Shown here: positions 1 through 8,853 of the stretch, one piece after another | Layout: each line of letters starts with the position of its first letter | How positions within the stretch are numbered: position 1 is the stretch's first letter | Source: Pseudomonas shahriarae | Lineage (GTDB): Bacteria > Pseudomonadota > Gammaproteobacteria > Pseudomonadales > Pseudomonadaceae | Direction: 5' to 3' | Length of the DNA stretch: 64,000 nucleotides | Assembly (NCBI RefSeq): GCF_014268455.2 | Contig: NZ_CP077085.1 | Coordinates: 2,170,001 to 2,234,000 of the forward strand | Position numbers and translations under genes: made by a program | The notes under the pieces: generated by a model | Databases searched by the model: none | The model's input: only the letters and a program-made list of their open reading frames with translations | Told to the model about the DNA's origin: nothing

Positions 1-1418
1 ATGGGCACCAGTTGCTGGGCGTCTTTACCCGGGCGCGAGTGGCGCGGGAGCACTTCAGCAAGATTCTCGCGCGCCGGGCGTATATGGATGCTGCCGCCAA
101 TGCGGATGATGTGGTGTTTGTCGCCAATCCGGGCGGGCAGTTGAGCGGCAATATCCGGGTGCCGGGGGATAAATCCATTTCCCATCGCTCGATCATGCTC
201 GGGTCGCTGGCGGAGGGTATTACCGAGGTCGAAGGGTTTCTCGAGGGTGAAGATGCCCTGGCGACCCTGCAGGCGTTCCGCGACATGGGCGTGGTGATCG
301 AGGGCCCGCACCATGGGCGGGTGACTATCCATGGCGTTGGCCTGCACGGCTTGAAGCCTGCGCCGGGTCCGATTTATCTCGGTAACTCGGGTACGTCCAT
401 GCGTCTGTTGTCCGGTTTATTGGCGGCGCAGCGTTTTGACAGCGTCCTGACCGGTGATGCCTCGCTGTCCAGGCGCCCGATGAATCGTGTGGCCAAGCCG
501 TTGCGAGAAATGGGTGCGGTGATCGAGACCGGGCCCCAGGGGCAGCCGCCGCTGACTATTCGTGGCGGGCAGGTGCTCAAGGGTATGAATTACACGCTGC
601 CGATGGCCAGTGCCCAGGTCAAATCCAGCCTGTTGCTGGCGGGGCTATACGCCGAAGGCCGGACGGCGGTGACCGAGCCTGCGCCCACCCGCGATCATAC
701 TGAGCGCATGTTGCGCGGTTTTGGTTGCCCGGTGGAGGTTAAGGGGGCGACGGCAGCGGTTGAGTCAGGTCATGGGTTGGTGGCAACCCGCATTGAGGTG
801 CCGGGCGACATTTCCTCTTCGGCGTTTTTCCTTGTGGCGGCTTCGATTGCCGAGGGTTCCGAGTTGTTGTTGGAGCATGTGGGGATCAATCCGACCCGCA
901 CCGGGGTGATCGATATCCTGCGCCTGATGGGGGCAGACATTACCCTGGAAAACCCCCGTGAAGTGGGCGGCGAGCCGGTTGCAGACCTGCGTGTGCGCGC
1001 CGCACGGCTCAAGGGTATCGAGATTCCCCTGGCCCTGGTGCCCCTGGCTATCGACGAGTTCCCGGTGTTGTTTGTCGCCGCTGCCTGCGCCGAAGGGCGC
1101 ACGGTATTGCGTGGCGCCGAAGAGTTGCGGGTCAAGGAGTCCGATCGCATCCAGGTGATGGCCGACGGTCTGCTGGCGCTGGGGGTGAAGTGTGTGCCGA
1201 CCCCTGATGGGATTATCATTGATGGCGGCGGCATGACCGGTGGTGAGGTGCATGCCCACGGCGATCATCGGATTGCCATGGCATTCAGCGTGGCATCCCT
1301 GCGCGCCACTGCGCCGATTCGTATCCATGACTGTGCCAACGTAGCTACATCTTTTCCGAATTTTCTTACACTGTCTGCCCAAGTCGGCATGCGTGTTGCC
1401 CAAGAGGCTCAATTGTGA
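1..1418 (+). CDS. aroA: TyrA-AroA fusion, 3' part: EPSP synthase domain
   Basis: This is the C-terminal EPSP synthase (3-phosphoshikimate 1-carboxyvinyltransferase) part of a gene that enters from the left edge. It joins PEP to shikimate-3-phosphate in the chorismate pathway. The AroA motifs are visible: GDKSISHRS near the domain start, [18 protein letters not shown] and [10 protein letters not shown]. The frame stays open to the first base. The residues before the AroA domain ([18 protein letters not shown]) read like the end of a prephenate dehydrogenase, which is the fused arrangement known in Pseudomonas. The internal TTG/ATG codons near 12 and 84 are therefore unlikely starts. The last codons overlap the GTG start of cmk by four bases. 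Confidence 0.93.
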   Translation, partial: GHQLLGVFTRARVAREHFSKILARRAYMDAAANADDVVFVANPGGQLSGNIRVPGDKSISHRSIMLGSLAEGITEVEGFLEGEDALATLQAFRDMGVVIEGPHHGRVTIHGVGLHGLKPAPGPIYLGNSGTSMRLLSGLLAAQRFDSVLTGDASLSRRPMNRVAKPLREMGAVIETGPQGQPPLTIRGGQVLKGMNYTLPMASAQVKSSLLLAGLYAEGRTAVTEPAPTRDHTERMLRGFGCPVEVKGATAAVESGHGLVATRIEVPGDISSSAFFLVAASIAEGSELLLEHVGINPTRTGVIDILRLMGADITLENPREVGGEPVADLRVRAARLKGIEIPLALVPLAIDEFPVLFVAAACAEGRTVLRGAEELRVKESDRIQVMADGLLALGVKCVPTPDGIIIDGGGMTGGEVHAHGDHRIAMAFSVASLRATAPIRIHDCANVATSFPNFLTLSAQVGMRVAQEAQL

Positions 1419-2104
1419 ATATCAAAGCACCGGTGATTACCATCGACGGGCCAAGCGGCTCTGGCAAAGGCACTGTCGCGGGCCTGTTGGCCAAGCGCCT
1501 GGGTTGGTGCCTGCTGGATTCCGGGGCGTTGTATCGCCTGCTGGCTTTCGCGGCGCGCAATCACGGCGTCGACCTGACCAACGAAGCCTCGTTGGTGCTG
1601 CTGGCGGCGCACCTGGATGTGCAGTTCGTCGGTGCGACCGAAGGTCATGCGCTGCGCATTATCCTGGAAGGGGATGATGTGACGGATGATCTGCGCAACG
1701 AGCAGGTCGGCTCCTGGGCGTCCCAGGTTGCTGCGTTGCCTGCCGTGCGTGATGCATTGCTCCAGCGCCAGCGGGCTTTCCAGGAGCCGCCGGGCCTGGT
1801 GGCCGATGGTCGCGACATGGGCACCGTGGTGTTTCCCGAGGCGCCGCTGAAGATTTTCCTGACGGCCAGCGCCGAGGAGCGGGCGCGCCGCCGTTACTTG
1901 CAGTTGAAGGGCAAGGTGGATGGTGTTAGTCTGTCGAGTCTGCTAGATGAGATTCGTGCGCGCGATGAGCGCGACACCCAGCGTGCGGTAGCCCCGCTCA
2001 AACCGGCGGCTGACGCCATACAGCTGGATTCCACGGAATTGTCCATCGAGCAGGTGCTGGAACGCATCTTGAGTGAAATCGCCCTGCGCGATATCGCCGG
2101 ATGA
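1415..2104 (+). CDS. cmk: Cytidylate kinase
   Basis: CMP/dCMP kinase of 229 residues, phosphorylating CMP with ATP in pyrimidine nucleotide recycling. The P-loop GPSGSGKGT lies at residues 10-18 and the [11 protein letters not shown] segment is typical of the family. The GTG start at 1415 overlaps the aroA stop (GTGA), which implies translational coupling. The aroA-cmk-rpsA order is the conserved gammaproteobacterial arrangement. Confidence 0.97.
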   Translation: MNIKAPVITIDGPSGSGKGTVAGLLAKRLGWCLLDSGALYRLLAFAARNHGVDLTNEASLVLLAAHLDVQFVGATEGHALRIILEGDDVTDDLRNEQVGSWASQVAALPAVRDALLQRQRAFQEPPGLVADGRDMGTVVFPEAPLKIFLTASAEERARRRYLQLKGKVDGVSLSSLLDEIRARDERDTQRAVAPLKPAADAIQLDSTELSIEQVLERILSEIALRDIAG

Positions 2105-2111
2105 CTTAGAG

Positions 2112-2207
2112 GAAGTGCAGGGGACCAGTCCTAGACCTGCGCTTCTTCTCTTATATGAACGTAACCCACACCGTCTGGGGTGTGGCAGATGGGCGTATTC
2201 TTCGCCC
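2112..2207 (+). promoter_or_regulatory. rpsA leader with three consecutive hairpins
   Basis: The 121-base gap before rpsA holds three stem-loops: 2112-2145 (10-bp stem with one G-U pair), 2166-2185 (7-bp stem, CCACACC/GGTGTGG) and 2191-2207 (GGGCG/CGCCC). None is followed by a T tract, so they are not terminators. The E. coli rpsA leader also folds into serial hairpins that S1 binds to regulate its own translation. The same role here is inferred from position and shape. Confidence 0.45.
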
Positions 2208-2225
2208 TTATCAACAGGAATTAAA

Positions 2226-3920
2226 ATGAGCGAAAGCTTTGCGGAACTCTTTGAAGAAAGCCTAAAAACCCTGAATCTTCAGGCTGGCTCCATCATCACC
2301 GGTGTTATCGTTGATATCGATTACCAAGCTCGCTGGGTAACCGTTCACGCTGGTCTGAAGTCTGAAGCACTCATCCCGCTTGAGCAGTTCTACAACGACG
2401 CTGGCGACCTGACTATCAATGTCGGTGACGAAGTTCACGTTGCTCTGGACTCGGTTGAAGACGGCTTCGGTGAAACCAAGCTCTCCCGTGAAAAAGCCAA
2501 GCGCGCTGAATGCTGGATTGTTCTGGAAGCAGCCTTCGCAGCTGAAGAAGTGGTCAAGGGCGTTATCAACGGTAAGGTTAAAGGCGGCTTCACAGTCGAC
2601 GTTAACGGCATCCGTGCGTTCCTGCCAGGTTCTTTGGTTGACGTTCGTCCAGTGCGCGACACCACGCACCTGGAAGGCAAAGAGCTCGAATTCAAGGTCA
2701 TCAAGCTCGACCAGAAGCGCAACAACGTTGTCGTTTCCCGTCGCAGCGTCCTGGAAGCAGAGAACTCCGCCGAGCGTGAAGCTCTGCTGGAATCCCTGCA
2801 GGAAGGCCAACAAGTCAAAGGTATCGTCAAGAACCTCACCGATTACGGCGCATTCGTCGATCTGGGTGGCGTCGATGGCCTGCTGCACATTACCGACATG
2901 GCTTGGAAGCGCATCAAGCATCCTTCCGAAATCGTCAACGTTGGCGACGAGATCGATGTCAAGGTTCTGAAATACGATCGCGAGCGCAACCGTGTTTCCC
3001 TGGGCCTGAAGCAACTGGGTGAAGATCCATGGGTTGCTATCAAAGCCCGTTACCCAGAAAGCACTCGCGTAACCGCGCGTGTTACCAACCTGACCGACTA
3101 CGGCTGCTTCGCAGAGCTGGAAGAAGGCGTGGAAGGCCTGGTACACGTTTCCGAAATGGACTGGACCAACAAGAACATCCACCCTTCGAAAGTCGTACAA
3201 GTCGGCGACGAAGTGGAAGTTATGGTTCTGGACATCGACGAAGAGCGTCGTCGTATCTCCCTGGGCATCAAGCAGTGCAAATCTAACCCATGGGAAGATT
3301 TCTCTGGCCAGTTCAACAAGGGCGATAAAATCTCCGGCACCATCAAGTCGATCACCGATTTCGGTATCTTCATTGGTCTGGACGGCGGTATCGACGGCCT
3401 GGTTCACCTGTCCGACATCTCCTGGAACGAAGTTGGCGAAGAAGCTGTTCGTCGTTTCAAGAAGGGCGACGAGCTGGACACCGTTATCCTGTCGGTTGAC
3501 CCAGAGCGCGAGCGCATCTCCCTGGGTATCAAGCAACTGGAAAGCGATCCGTTCTCCGAGTACGTTCAAGAGAACGACAAGGGTGCAATCGTTAAAGGCA
3601 TCGTGAAGGAAGTTGACGCTAAAGGCGCCATCATCACTTTGGGTGACGATATCGAAGCGACTCTGAAAGCCTCCGAAATCAGCCGTGATCGCGTTGAAGA
3701 CGCGCGTAACGTTCTGAAAGAAGGCCAGGAAGTAGAAGCCAAGATCATCAGCGTTGACCGCAAGAGCCGCGTAATCCAACTCTCCATCAAGTCGAAAGAC
3801 GAGATCGAAGAGAAAGAAGCAATCCAGAGCCTGCGCGACAAGCCAGCTACCTCTGACATTGCTTCGGGTCCGACCACTCTGGGCGACCTGTTGCGTGCAC
3901 AGATGGAAAAACAGAACTAA
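2226..3920 (+). CDS. rpsA: 30S ribosomal protein S1
   Basis: Ribosomal protein S1, 564 residues with six S1 (OB-fold) repeats. Two N-terminal repeats bind the ribosome and the others bind mRNA. The repeats show as recurring GxIxxITDFGxFV-type segments near residues 20, 105, 190, 275, 362 and 450. ATG 2226 follows an AGGA box and gives the usual N-terminus [13 protein letters not shown]. The frame is open upstream into cmk, but that extension has no family counterpart. Codon use differs from its neighbours (many GTT, GAA and CGT codons), as expected of a highly expressed gene. Confidence 0.98.
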   Translation: MSESFAELFEESLKTLNLQAGSIITGVIVDIDYQARWVTVHAGLKSEALIPLEQFYNDAGDLTINVGDEVHVALDSVEDGFGETKLSREKAKRAECWIVLEAAFAAEEVVKGVINGKVKGGFTVDVNGIRAFLPGSLVDVRPVRDTTHLEGKELEFKVIKLDQKRNNVVVSRRSVLEAENSAEREALLESLQEGQQVKGIVKNLTDYGAFVDLGGVDGLLHITDMAWKRIKHPSEIVNVGDEIDVKVLKYDRERNRVSLGLKQLGEDPWVAIKARYPESTRVTARVTNLTDYGCFAELEEGVEGLVHVSEMDWTNKNIHPSKVVQVGDEVEVMVLDIDEERRRISLGIKQCKSNPWEDFSGQFNKGDKISGTIKSITDFGIFIGLDGGIDGLVHLSDISWNEVGEEAVRRFKKGDELDTVILSVDPERERISLGIKQLESDPFSEYVQENDKGAIVKGIVKEVDAKGAIITLGDDIEATLKASEISRDRVEDARNVLKEGQEVEAKIISVDRKSRVIQLSIKSKDEIEEKEAIQSLRDKPATSDIASGPTTLGDLLRAQMEKQN

Positions 3921-3942
3921 GTTCTGTCAGACCATAGAAAAA

Positions 3943-3966
3943 GGGCGACTTCGGTCGCCCTTTTTT
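3943..3966 (+). terminator. Rho-independent terminator of rpsA
   Basis: A GGGCGAC/GTCGCCC stem with a TTCG tetraloop is followed by six T residues, 22 bases after the rpsA stop. Confidence 0.93.
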
Positions 3967-4249
3967 GTGTCTGGAATTTGGGTTTTGCCCTTGGGTGCGA
4001 TTGGTCTACGCAATGGGGGCGGGCTGAGGCTGCGTACGGGCTTAGGGTTGCTGATTCCGGCACTGACAGCGGTTTGTCGGTAAGACGTCTGCTGTGGCTT
4101 CCTGGGGGCTATCTGCTGTTATCGCGGATTCTGTGAGGGCTGCCATAGTTTGCGCAAGATAAGTCAAGCCACAGGCTGTTCAAATTCATCTGGTCATGCT
4201 AAAACCTTCGGAGCGCTTTTCCTAGCTGCTTGAAAAAGAAGGGAAAAAT
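3967..4249. other. Intergenic region upstream of ihfB
   Basis: The 283 bases between the rpsA terminator and ihfB show no convincing ORF. They should hold the ihfB promoter. A purine-rich ribosome-binding sequence (GAAGGGA) lies just before the ihfB ATG. I could not pick a convincing -35/-10 pair. Confidence 0.4.
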
Positions 4250-4546
4250 ATGACGAAGTCGGAGTTGATCGAACGAATTGTCACCCATCAAGGGCTGCTC
4301 TCATCCAAGGATGTGGAGTTGGCCATCAAGACCATGCTTGAACAAATGTCCCAGTGCCTGGCCACGGGTGACCGAATAGAGATCCGCGGCTTTGGTAGCT
4401 TTTCGCTGCACTACCGCGCACCACGCGTGGGCCGCAACCCAAAAACCGGCCAGTCGGTCAGCCTTGACGGCAAATTCGTGCCCCATTTCAAGCCGGGCAA
4501 GGAATTGCGTGATCGAGTGAACGAAGACGAAGAAGACGGCGTCTGA
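4250..4546 (+). CDS. ihfB: Integration host factor subunit beta
   Basis: DNA-bending protein of 98 residues that pairs with IhfA and supports sigma-54 promoters, replication and recombination. The HU/IHF signature is visible ([20 protein letters not shown], residues 46-65), containing the DNA-inserting proline arm. It lies between rpsA and a LapA-domain gene, the usual position in Pseudomonas. The acidic tail NEDEEDG is slightly longer than in E. coli. Confidence 0.97.
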   Translation: MTKSELIERIVTHQGLLSSKDVELAIKTMLEQMSQCLATGDRIEIRGFGSFSLHYRAPRVGRNPKTGQSVSLDGKFVPHFKPGKELRDRVNEDEEDGV

Positions 4547-4571
4547 GCTTTTTTGGGGATAGGAGAAGTTT

Positions 4572-4805
4572 ATGCGCGGTGTTAAGCGCGTCGCCCTGGT
4601 ACTGATAGTGCTGATCGTCGCCTTGGCGATCCTGGCATTCGTACTGGAAAACCAGCAAGACGTCGCCCTGGCGTTCTTGGGGTGGTCTACGCCGGAGCTG
4701 CCGGTGTCGGTGTTTGTGACGTTGGCGTTGATTGTTGGGATGTTGGTGGGGCCGGTCCTCGGCTTGCTGATTCGACCCAGAAAACGTCAGACCCCAGCGT
4801 TGTAG
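4572..4805 (+). CDS. LapA-domain inner-membrane protein
   Basis: Small membrane protein of 77 residues with two hydrophobic segments (about 5-25 and 42-66) and a basic C-terminal end. It fits the LapA/YciS (DUF1049) family. E. coli LapA takes part in controlling LPS synthesis through FtsH/LpxC. It lies 25 bases after ihfB with a good AGGAGAAG ribosome-binding site and is probably cotranscribed with it. No LapB-type TPR gene follows here; an O-antigen locus does. Confidence 0.85.
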   Translation: MRGVKRVALVLIVLIVALAILAFVLENQQDVALAFLGWSTPELPVSVFVTLALIVGMLVGPVLGLLIRPRKRQTPAL

Positions 4806-4965
4806 GGTTGATCTCGTGGTGGAGACCGTCTGTCGCCTGTAGCGCGCTGGTGCTACGGGCTGCGATGCGTTGAGCGCTGCTGTGCCGTCGGGAAGTAATG
4901 GCTTTAGGGCTCCCTATAATCATTTATCGTGCAATTGAGTCGCGAAATAGGAATTGCCTGCAGGC

Positions 4966-5109
4966 ATGTCTAGTTTTGCAATCTACGACGAGATTGCGGT
5001 CATTTTGTGTGGCATCTGCCTGGCAGCGAAGCTGGGCTATTTGGTCGCCCCTCATAAATATAAAAAACCACAAGGTCGTCTGCATAACGAGCCCGCAGTT
5101 TCTCTTTGA
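4966..5109 (+). other. Short 47-codon ORF upstream of the wzz relic
   Basis: ATG 4966 to TGA 5109 encodes 47 residues starting MSSFAIYDEIAVIL, with one hydrophobic stretch (about 10-28) and a basic tail. The ribosome-binding site is poor (AGGA about 13 bases upstream). The N-terminus looks like the start of a multi-spanning transporter that then breaks off, so it may be a gene remnant. The family is not identified. It lies in a decayed region between lapA and the wzz relic. Confidence 0.25.
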
Positions 5110-5514
5110 GGGTAGGGTTTTGTTGTGCGTAGGAGCTTCCGCGCGCCCCCGATTTTTTGGTCCGGAGAGATTGACCTTGTTGCACGTTCTCAGGCTATCT
5201 GGAAGCGGAAAGAGTGAGTCATGGTCTTGCTGCGCCTCCTCAATACGAAGTCAGTAGTATGTTGCGCCCGGCTGCAATTAACGGACTGAATTTTTTGAAT
5301 CGCTCCGAGATTTATACGCTTCCTTCTGGTGACGCTCTCGTCAGAGTGGGGGCTTCATTGAAATCCTCCGATACTCACTTGGGGTTTTCCGCTCAAACCA
5401 GAAGCTGTTCGAGGCCTTTGAGCAGCCTGGCCGGACCTTGAGGCAGAGTTTCGAGGAGTTTAATCGTGACCCTATTGAGCTCATTTTGCCCGATCCCAAG
5501 AAGGTCGACTTCCT

Positions 5515-5517
5515 CAG
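5515..5517. repeat. Left target-site duplication (CAG)
   Basis: CAG here matches CAG at 6749-6751 on the other side of the IS. Removing the IS and one copy rejoins the wzz reading frame exactly (CTC-AGT-GCT-TAT, residues L-S-A-Y). Confidence 0.85.
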
Positions 5518-5552
5518 TGAACTGCCCCCGCTTCCGTAGACATTTTCCAGCC

Positions 5553-6407
5553 TCAAAGTGAGGCACTTTCAAAGGCCTCAGGACTGACGCCGCCCAGGTG
5601 ACTGTGACGACGCGTTCGGTTGTAAAACGCCTCAATGTAATCGAATACGTCGGCACGGGCCATGTCCCGGGTTTTGTAGATCCTCTTGCGGATGCGTTCT
5701 TTTTTCAGGCTACTGAAAAAAGACTCAGCCACGGCATTGTCCCAGCAGTTTCCTCGGCGGCTCATACTCGGCTCGAGGTGGTTGGCCAGACAAAAACGTT
5801 TCCAGTCATCGCTACCATATTGGCTACCCTGGTCCGAATGCACGATGACTCTGGTTTTGGGTTTACGGCGCCATACCGTCATGAGCAGCGCGTCCAGCGC
5901 CAGCTCCTTGCCTAGCGTTGGCTTCATTGACCAGCCGACCACCTTGCGAGCGTAGAGATCCAGTACGACAGCCAGATATAGCCATCCCTGCCACGTTCGG
6001 ATGTAAGTGATATCGGTCACCCAAGCCTTATTAGGGGCATCGACAGTGAAGGCCCGGTTAAGTCGATTGGGGGCAATGATCGATGGTCTGCCTTTGATTG
6101 CGCGCGGGGCTTTATATCCTCTGAGCGCCTTGATTTTATTGGTGCGCATCAGTGCCGCGACACGGTGCTTGCCGCAACTTTCTCCAGCCTCGCGCAAGTC
6201 AGCAAACACCCGCCGTGCGCCATACACACCTCGACTGGCCGCATAGGAGTCGCGGATCAGCCCTAACAGCCGACCATTCTCTTTTTCGCGGTCAGAAACA
6301 GGCTTGTGTAGCCATTGATAGAACCCGGCACGAGCAACTTGCAAAACCCGGCACAGCGTAGTGATCGCGTATTGATGCCGATGCTCGTTCATAAAGCGGT
6401 ATTTCAC
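5553..6407 (-). CDS. IS3-family transposase OrfB (DDE integrase domain)
   Basis: The 284-residue frame carries the IS150-type HTH_21 and rve integrase core. The catalytic residues are seen as WVTDITYI (first D), HSDQGSQY (second D) and NCWDNAVAESFF (E). It normally works as an OrfAB fusion made by -1 frameshifting on the A7 run at 6437-6443. The upstream -1 frame is open through that run into OrfB. A GTG at 6407 could also start OrfB alone. The stop lies inside the IS close to its end. Confidence 0.95.
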   Translation of the reverse strand: MKYRFMNEHRHQYAITTLCRVLQVARAGFYQWLHKPVSDREKENGRLLGLIRDSYAASRGVYGARRVFADLREAGESCGKHRVAALMRTNKIKALRGYKAPRAIKGRPSIIAPNRLNRAFTVDAPNKAWVTDITYIRTWQGWLYLAVVLDLYARKVVGWSMKPTLGKELALDALLMTVWRRKPKTRVIVHSDQGSQYGSDDWKRFCLANHLEPSMSRRGNCWDNAVAESFFSSLKKERIRKRIYKTRDMARADVFDYIEAFYNRTRRHSHLGGVSPEAFESASL

Positions 6408-6688
6408 TCGGGTTCCCTGGCGAAGTACCGCGCTGCTTTTTTTAATATGTCGCGCTCTTCTTCCAAGCGTCGCATTTGGGCTCGCAGCCGCAAAATCTCA
6501 CTTTTGGCTTCGAGCAACTCGCTGGCCTGTTTCTCGGTTTTGTCAGGCGTCACGGCTTTGACCCATTTGTAGAGGCTGTGGGTCGAAACGCCGAGGCGCT
6601 CGGCTGTTTCCGCAACGGAGTATCCGCGTTCAATAACTTGCCTCACGGCTTCTGCCTTGAATTCCGGCGTGAATCGTTGGGTGCTCAT
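6404..6688 (-). CDS. IS3-family transposase OrfA (HTH and leucine zipper)
   Basis: The 94-residue protein has an N-terminal helix-turn-helix (GYSVAETAERLGVSTHSLYKW, split around residues 22-42). A C-terminal coiled coil (LEAKSEILRLRAQMRRLEEE, about 58-77) should mediate multimerisation with OrfAB. It ends DILKKAARYF, where the AAAAAAA slippery run lies. ATG 6688 has a strong AGGAGG site that is partly buried in a hairpin. Confidence 0.95.
   Translation of the reverse strand: MSTQRFTPEFKAEAVRQVIERGYSVAETAERLGVSTHSLYKWVKAVTPDKTEKQASELLEAKSEILRLRAQMRRLEEERDILKKAARYFAREPE
6437..6443 (-). promoter_or_regulatory. Programmed -1 frameshift site (A7) between orfA and orfB
   Basis: On the minus strand the OrfA codons TTA-AAA-AAA-GCA contain a run of seven A residues. 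Slipping back one base continues as AGC-AGC-GCG into the OrfB frame without a stop. This is the usual IS3-family signal for making the OrfAB transposase. Confidence 0.85.
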
Positions 6689-6697
6689 AAACTTCCT

Positions 6698-6716
6698 CCT
6701 ATGCTCAAAGCATAGG
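6698..6716 (-). promoter_or_regulatory. Hairpin overlapping the orfA ribosome-binding site
   Basis: On the minus strand an 8-bp perfect stem, CCTATGCT/AGCATAGG with a TTG loop, ends with the AGG that starts the AGGAGG Shine-Dalgarno of orfA. Transcripts entering from outside the IS would fold it and could hide the site. This protective device is known from other IS elements. The effect here is inferred. Confidence 0.5.
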
Positions 6717-6748
6717 CTGGAGATGTCTACGATGCCGGGGGCAGTCCA

Positions 6749-6751
6749 CAG
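6749..6751. repeat. Right target-site duplication (CAG)
   Basis: Pairs with CAG at 5515-5517 around the IS3-family element. Confidence 0.85.
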
Positions 6752-6890
6752 TGCTTATATCAAGCTTGTGATGATTTATTCGAGAGGCGTTGATGGCGTC
6801 GCCATTCTGAATGGTTTCACCTATTACGCGATTGCCACGGAGCGTTCCGATCGTCGTGAAAACGCGGACCTGTTCCAGACGGGGGTGTAG

Positions 6891-7396
6891 CCGGCTCGTG
6901 CGAAGGAGCCCGGCTCGCCAACCCAGGTGGGTAGCGATGCAGGTTTGAACAAGCCGTCGATCCGCAATGTCTTCCCCAGGCAATGCAGGATTTTATTTTA
7001 TAAGGAAACTAGCCTGCAACTTGTTGTCTATAGCCCAGCGGGATAAGCAGTTTTCGCCCTCACATCTCGGCTGATGTCCAGGGTCAGCCGTTGCTGCTGG
7101 CATCTGATTCATAAAAAAACGGCAGCCACCGGCAGTGGATGGATCATAATTACGCGATTCGATCAGCCTGGCTCATTCGGTCATTCTTGGCGCAGAGGGT
7201 TGTCTGCGGCGTGCAGGAAGCAGTTGCAGGTGAGAGTTCTCCCCCGAAGAGATTAAATTTTTATATTGGTGACTTCGAATTGCCGGCCACAGACATTGAA
7301 ATTGCAGCTCAATACCGAGAAGCTACGCTCTATTTTTCACCTGCTCAAACATGTGTGGCTTGGTGTAATGCAGATATTTAAGGAAGTCTTACAGAT
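6891..7396. other. Gene-free region before the O-antigen operon, with a JUMPstart-like motif
   Basis: The 506 bases after the wzz relic have no ORF resembling a known protein. The 80-codon frame at 7139-7381 has no recognisable content. Bases 6922-6936 (CCCAGGTGGGTAGCG) resemble the end of the JUMPstart/ops element (CCAGGGGCGGTAGCG) found upstream of polysaccharide operons and used by RfaH. The region should hold the rmlA promoter, but I cannot place it. Confidence 0.35.
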
Positions 7397-8290
7397 ATGA
7401 CGGACATCAAACGTAAAGGCATCATCCTCGCTGGCGGCTCCGGGACGCGTTTGCACCCGCTGACACTGGGTGTATCCAAGCAAATGTTGCCTATTTTCGA
7501 CAAGCCGATGATTTTCTATCCGTTGTCGGTGTTGATGCTGGCTGGCATGCGCGAAATCTTGATCATCTCTACCCCTGAAGATCTGCCTTGCTTTAAAAAG
7601 CTCCTGGGAGACGGCAGCCAGTACGGCATCCAGCTTAGCTATGCCGAGCAACCCAGTCCGGACGGTTTGGCCCAGGCCTTCCTGATTGGCGAGGAGTTTA
7701 TTGGTGACGATCCTTGCTGCCTGATCCTTGGCGACAATATTTTCTACGGCCAGCACTTTTCCGATAACTTGCGCTCCGCCATGTCCCAGACATCTGGTGC
7801 GACAGTCTTTGGGTATCACGTATCAGATCCTGAGCGTTTTGGTGTTGTTGAGTTCGATGCCACTGGTCGGGCATTGAGCATCGAAGAAAAACCGACGAAA
7901 CCGAAGTCCAACTATGCAGTGACAGGCTTGTACTTCTACGACAATCGAGTGGTTGACATTGCCAAGAGCATCAAGCCGTCGCCGCGTGGCGAGCTTGAAA
8001 TCACTGACGTCAACCGCGCCTATCTGGATGACAAGTCATTAACCGTGGAAATGCTGGGCCGTGGTTTTGCCTGGCTGGACACGGGTACTCATGAGTCGCT
8101 CCTGGAGGCGAGTCATTTCGTTCATACCATTGAGCACCGCCAGGGGTTGAAAGTCGCCTGCCTTGAAGAAATTGCATTCCATAAAGGCTGGATCACCCCA
8201 GAGCAACTGGGTGCTCAGGCGGAAAAACTGAAAAAGACAGGCTATGGCCAGTACTTGCAGAAACTTCTGGAAGAGGCCTCAAAGGCATGA
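7397..8290 (+). CDS. rmlA: Glucose-1-phosphate thymidylyltransferase
   Basis: Makes dTDP-glucose from dTTP and glucose-1-phosphate, the first step to dTDP-L-rhamnose and other dTDP-6-deoxy sugars. The 297-residue length is typical. The nucleotidyltransferase signature [20 protein letters not shown] is at residues 12-31, with [12 protein letters not shown] and the [15 protein letters not shown] segment downstream. ATG 7397 opens the cluster, and the gene overlaps rmlC by four bases (ATGA). rmlB, needed for the next step, is not adjacent. Confidence 0.97.
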   Translation: MTDIKRKGIILAGGSGTRLHPLTLGVSKQMLPIFDKPMIFYPLSVLMLAGMREILIISTPEDLPCFKKLLGDGSQYGIQLSYAEQPSPDGLAQAFLIGEEFIGDDPCCLILGDNIFYGQHFSDNLRSAMSQTSGATVFGYHVSDPERFGVVEFDATGRALSIEEKPTKPKSNYAVTGLYFYDNRVVDIAKSIKPSPRGELEITDVNRAYLDDKSLTVEMLGRGFAWLDTGTHESLLEASHFVHTIEHRQGLKVACLEEIAFHKGWITPEQLGAQAEKLKKTGYGQYLQKLLEEASKA

Positions 8291-8853
8291 AACTGATTCA
8301 GACTGCTATTCCTGACGTTGTAATCATTGAGCCAAAAGTTTTTGGCGATGATCGCGGCTGGTTTATGGAAAGCTTTAACGAAGAGCGGTTTCATACAGCA
8401 CTTAAAGAGCTTGAGTTGCCTATTCCGCGAGCATTTGTCCAGGACAATCATTCCTGCTCGGCAAAGGGCGTTCTAAGGGGGCTGCACTTCCAGCGCGCAC
8501 CGCATGCCCAAGGCAAGCTGGTGCGTGTGGTACGCGGTGCCGCTTTTGATGTGGCAGTGGATATTCGGCCTGGGTCCAGCACTTACCTGCAATGGGTCGG
8601 CGTGGAGCTAAACACCCAAAACAACTTGATGCTATGGATTCCTGAGGGTTTCGCCCACGGTTTTGTTGCTTTGGAAGATGGCACGCATTTTTTGTATAAA
8701 ACGACAGATTATTACGATAAAGACTCTGAAGGGGCGCTGCACTGGAGTGATGCAAGGCTTGGGATAAATTGGCCTGCTACCGGCGGCTTTAACGTTAGTG
8801 ATAAAGATGACAAGGCTCCGACATCCGATAGCCTCTCGGAGAAGCAAGCATGA
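8287..8853 (+). CDS. rmlC: dTDP-4-dehydrorhamnose 3,5-epimerase
   Basis: Cupin-fold epimerase of 188 residues converting dTDP-4-keto-6-deoxyglucose to dTDP-4-keto-L-rhamnose. The catalytic His region GVLRGLHFQ, the substrate-pocket segment [11 protein letters not shown] and YKTTDYY are present. The ATGA overlap with rmlA and a four-base overlap with the next gene indicate one operon. RmlB and RmlD are missing locally, so they must be encoded elsewhere if L-rhamnose is made. The tail after about residue 170 ([13 protein letters not shown]) is polar. Confidence 0.95.
   Translation: MKLIQTAIPDVVIIEPKVFGDDRGWFMESFNEERFHTALKELELPIPRAFVQDNHSCSAKGVLRGLHFQRAPHAQGKLVRVVRGAAFDVAVDIRPGSSTYLQWVGVELNTQNNLMLWIPEGFAHGFVALEDGTHFLYKTTDYYDKDSEGALHWSDARLGINWPATGGFNVSDKDDKAPTSDSLSEKQA

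Larger units (their letters stand above)
5518..6748 (-). mobile_element. Complete IS3-family insertion sequence, 1231 bp
   Basis: The imperfect inverted ends of about 35 bp read TGAACTGCCCCCG at 5518 and TGGACTGCCCCCG on the minus strand from 6748. Both continue into GTAGACAT and CCAGCC. A 3-bp CAG duplication flanks the element, within the 3-4 bp typical of IS3. It carries orfA and orfB on the minus strand with a slippery A7. Both frames and the DDE residues are intact, so it may still be able to move. Confidence 0.95.
5161..6890 (+). pseudogene. wzz: Decayed wzz (O-antigen chain-length regulator), split by an IS element
   Basis: Pieces of a Wzz polysaccharide co-polymerase can be read in several frames. 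EIDL and AIWKRK, the N-terminal cytoplasmic part, lie at 5167-5213 and need frame changes. YEVSSMLRPAAINGL through LGF lies at 5244-5388. A frame change in a run of Gs and Ts (5381-5388) is followed by NQKLFEAFEQPGRTL through DPKKVDF up to the IS. After the IS come SAYIKLVMIYSRGVDGVAIL and YYAIATER, to a stop at 6890. The first transmembrane segment and the C-terminal part are missing. The family tethers to the inner membrane and sets O-chain length. The position just before an O-antigen cluster matches that of wzz in pseudomonads. A functional product is not possible from this copy. Confidence 0.85.

Noticed and set aside
2262..3779. Long minus-strand frame of 505 codons opposite rpsA
   Set aside because: It is the complement of a strongly conserved S1 gene; the open frame comes from the codon bias of rpsA and no ribosome-binding site or family is seen.
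4915..4920. TATAAT sequence as a -10 box upstream of the wzz relic
   Set aside because: No -35 sequence at suitable distance; the hexamer alone is not sufficient.
7139..7381. 80-codon frame before rmlA
   Set aside because: No recognisable protein, no ribosome-binding site, and not part of Wzz as far as I can see.
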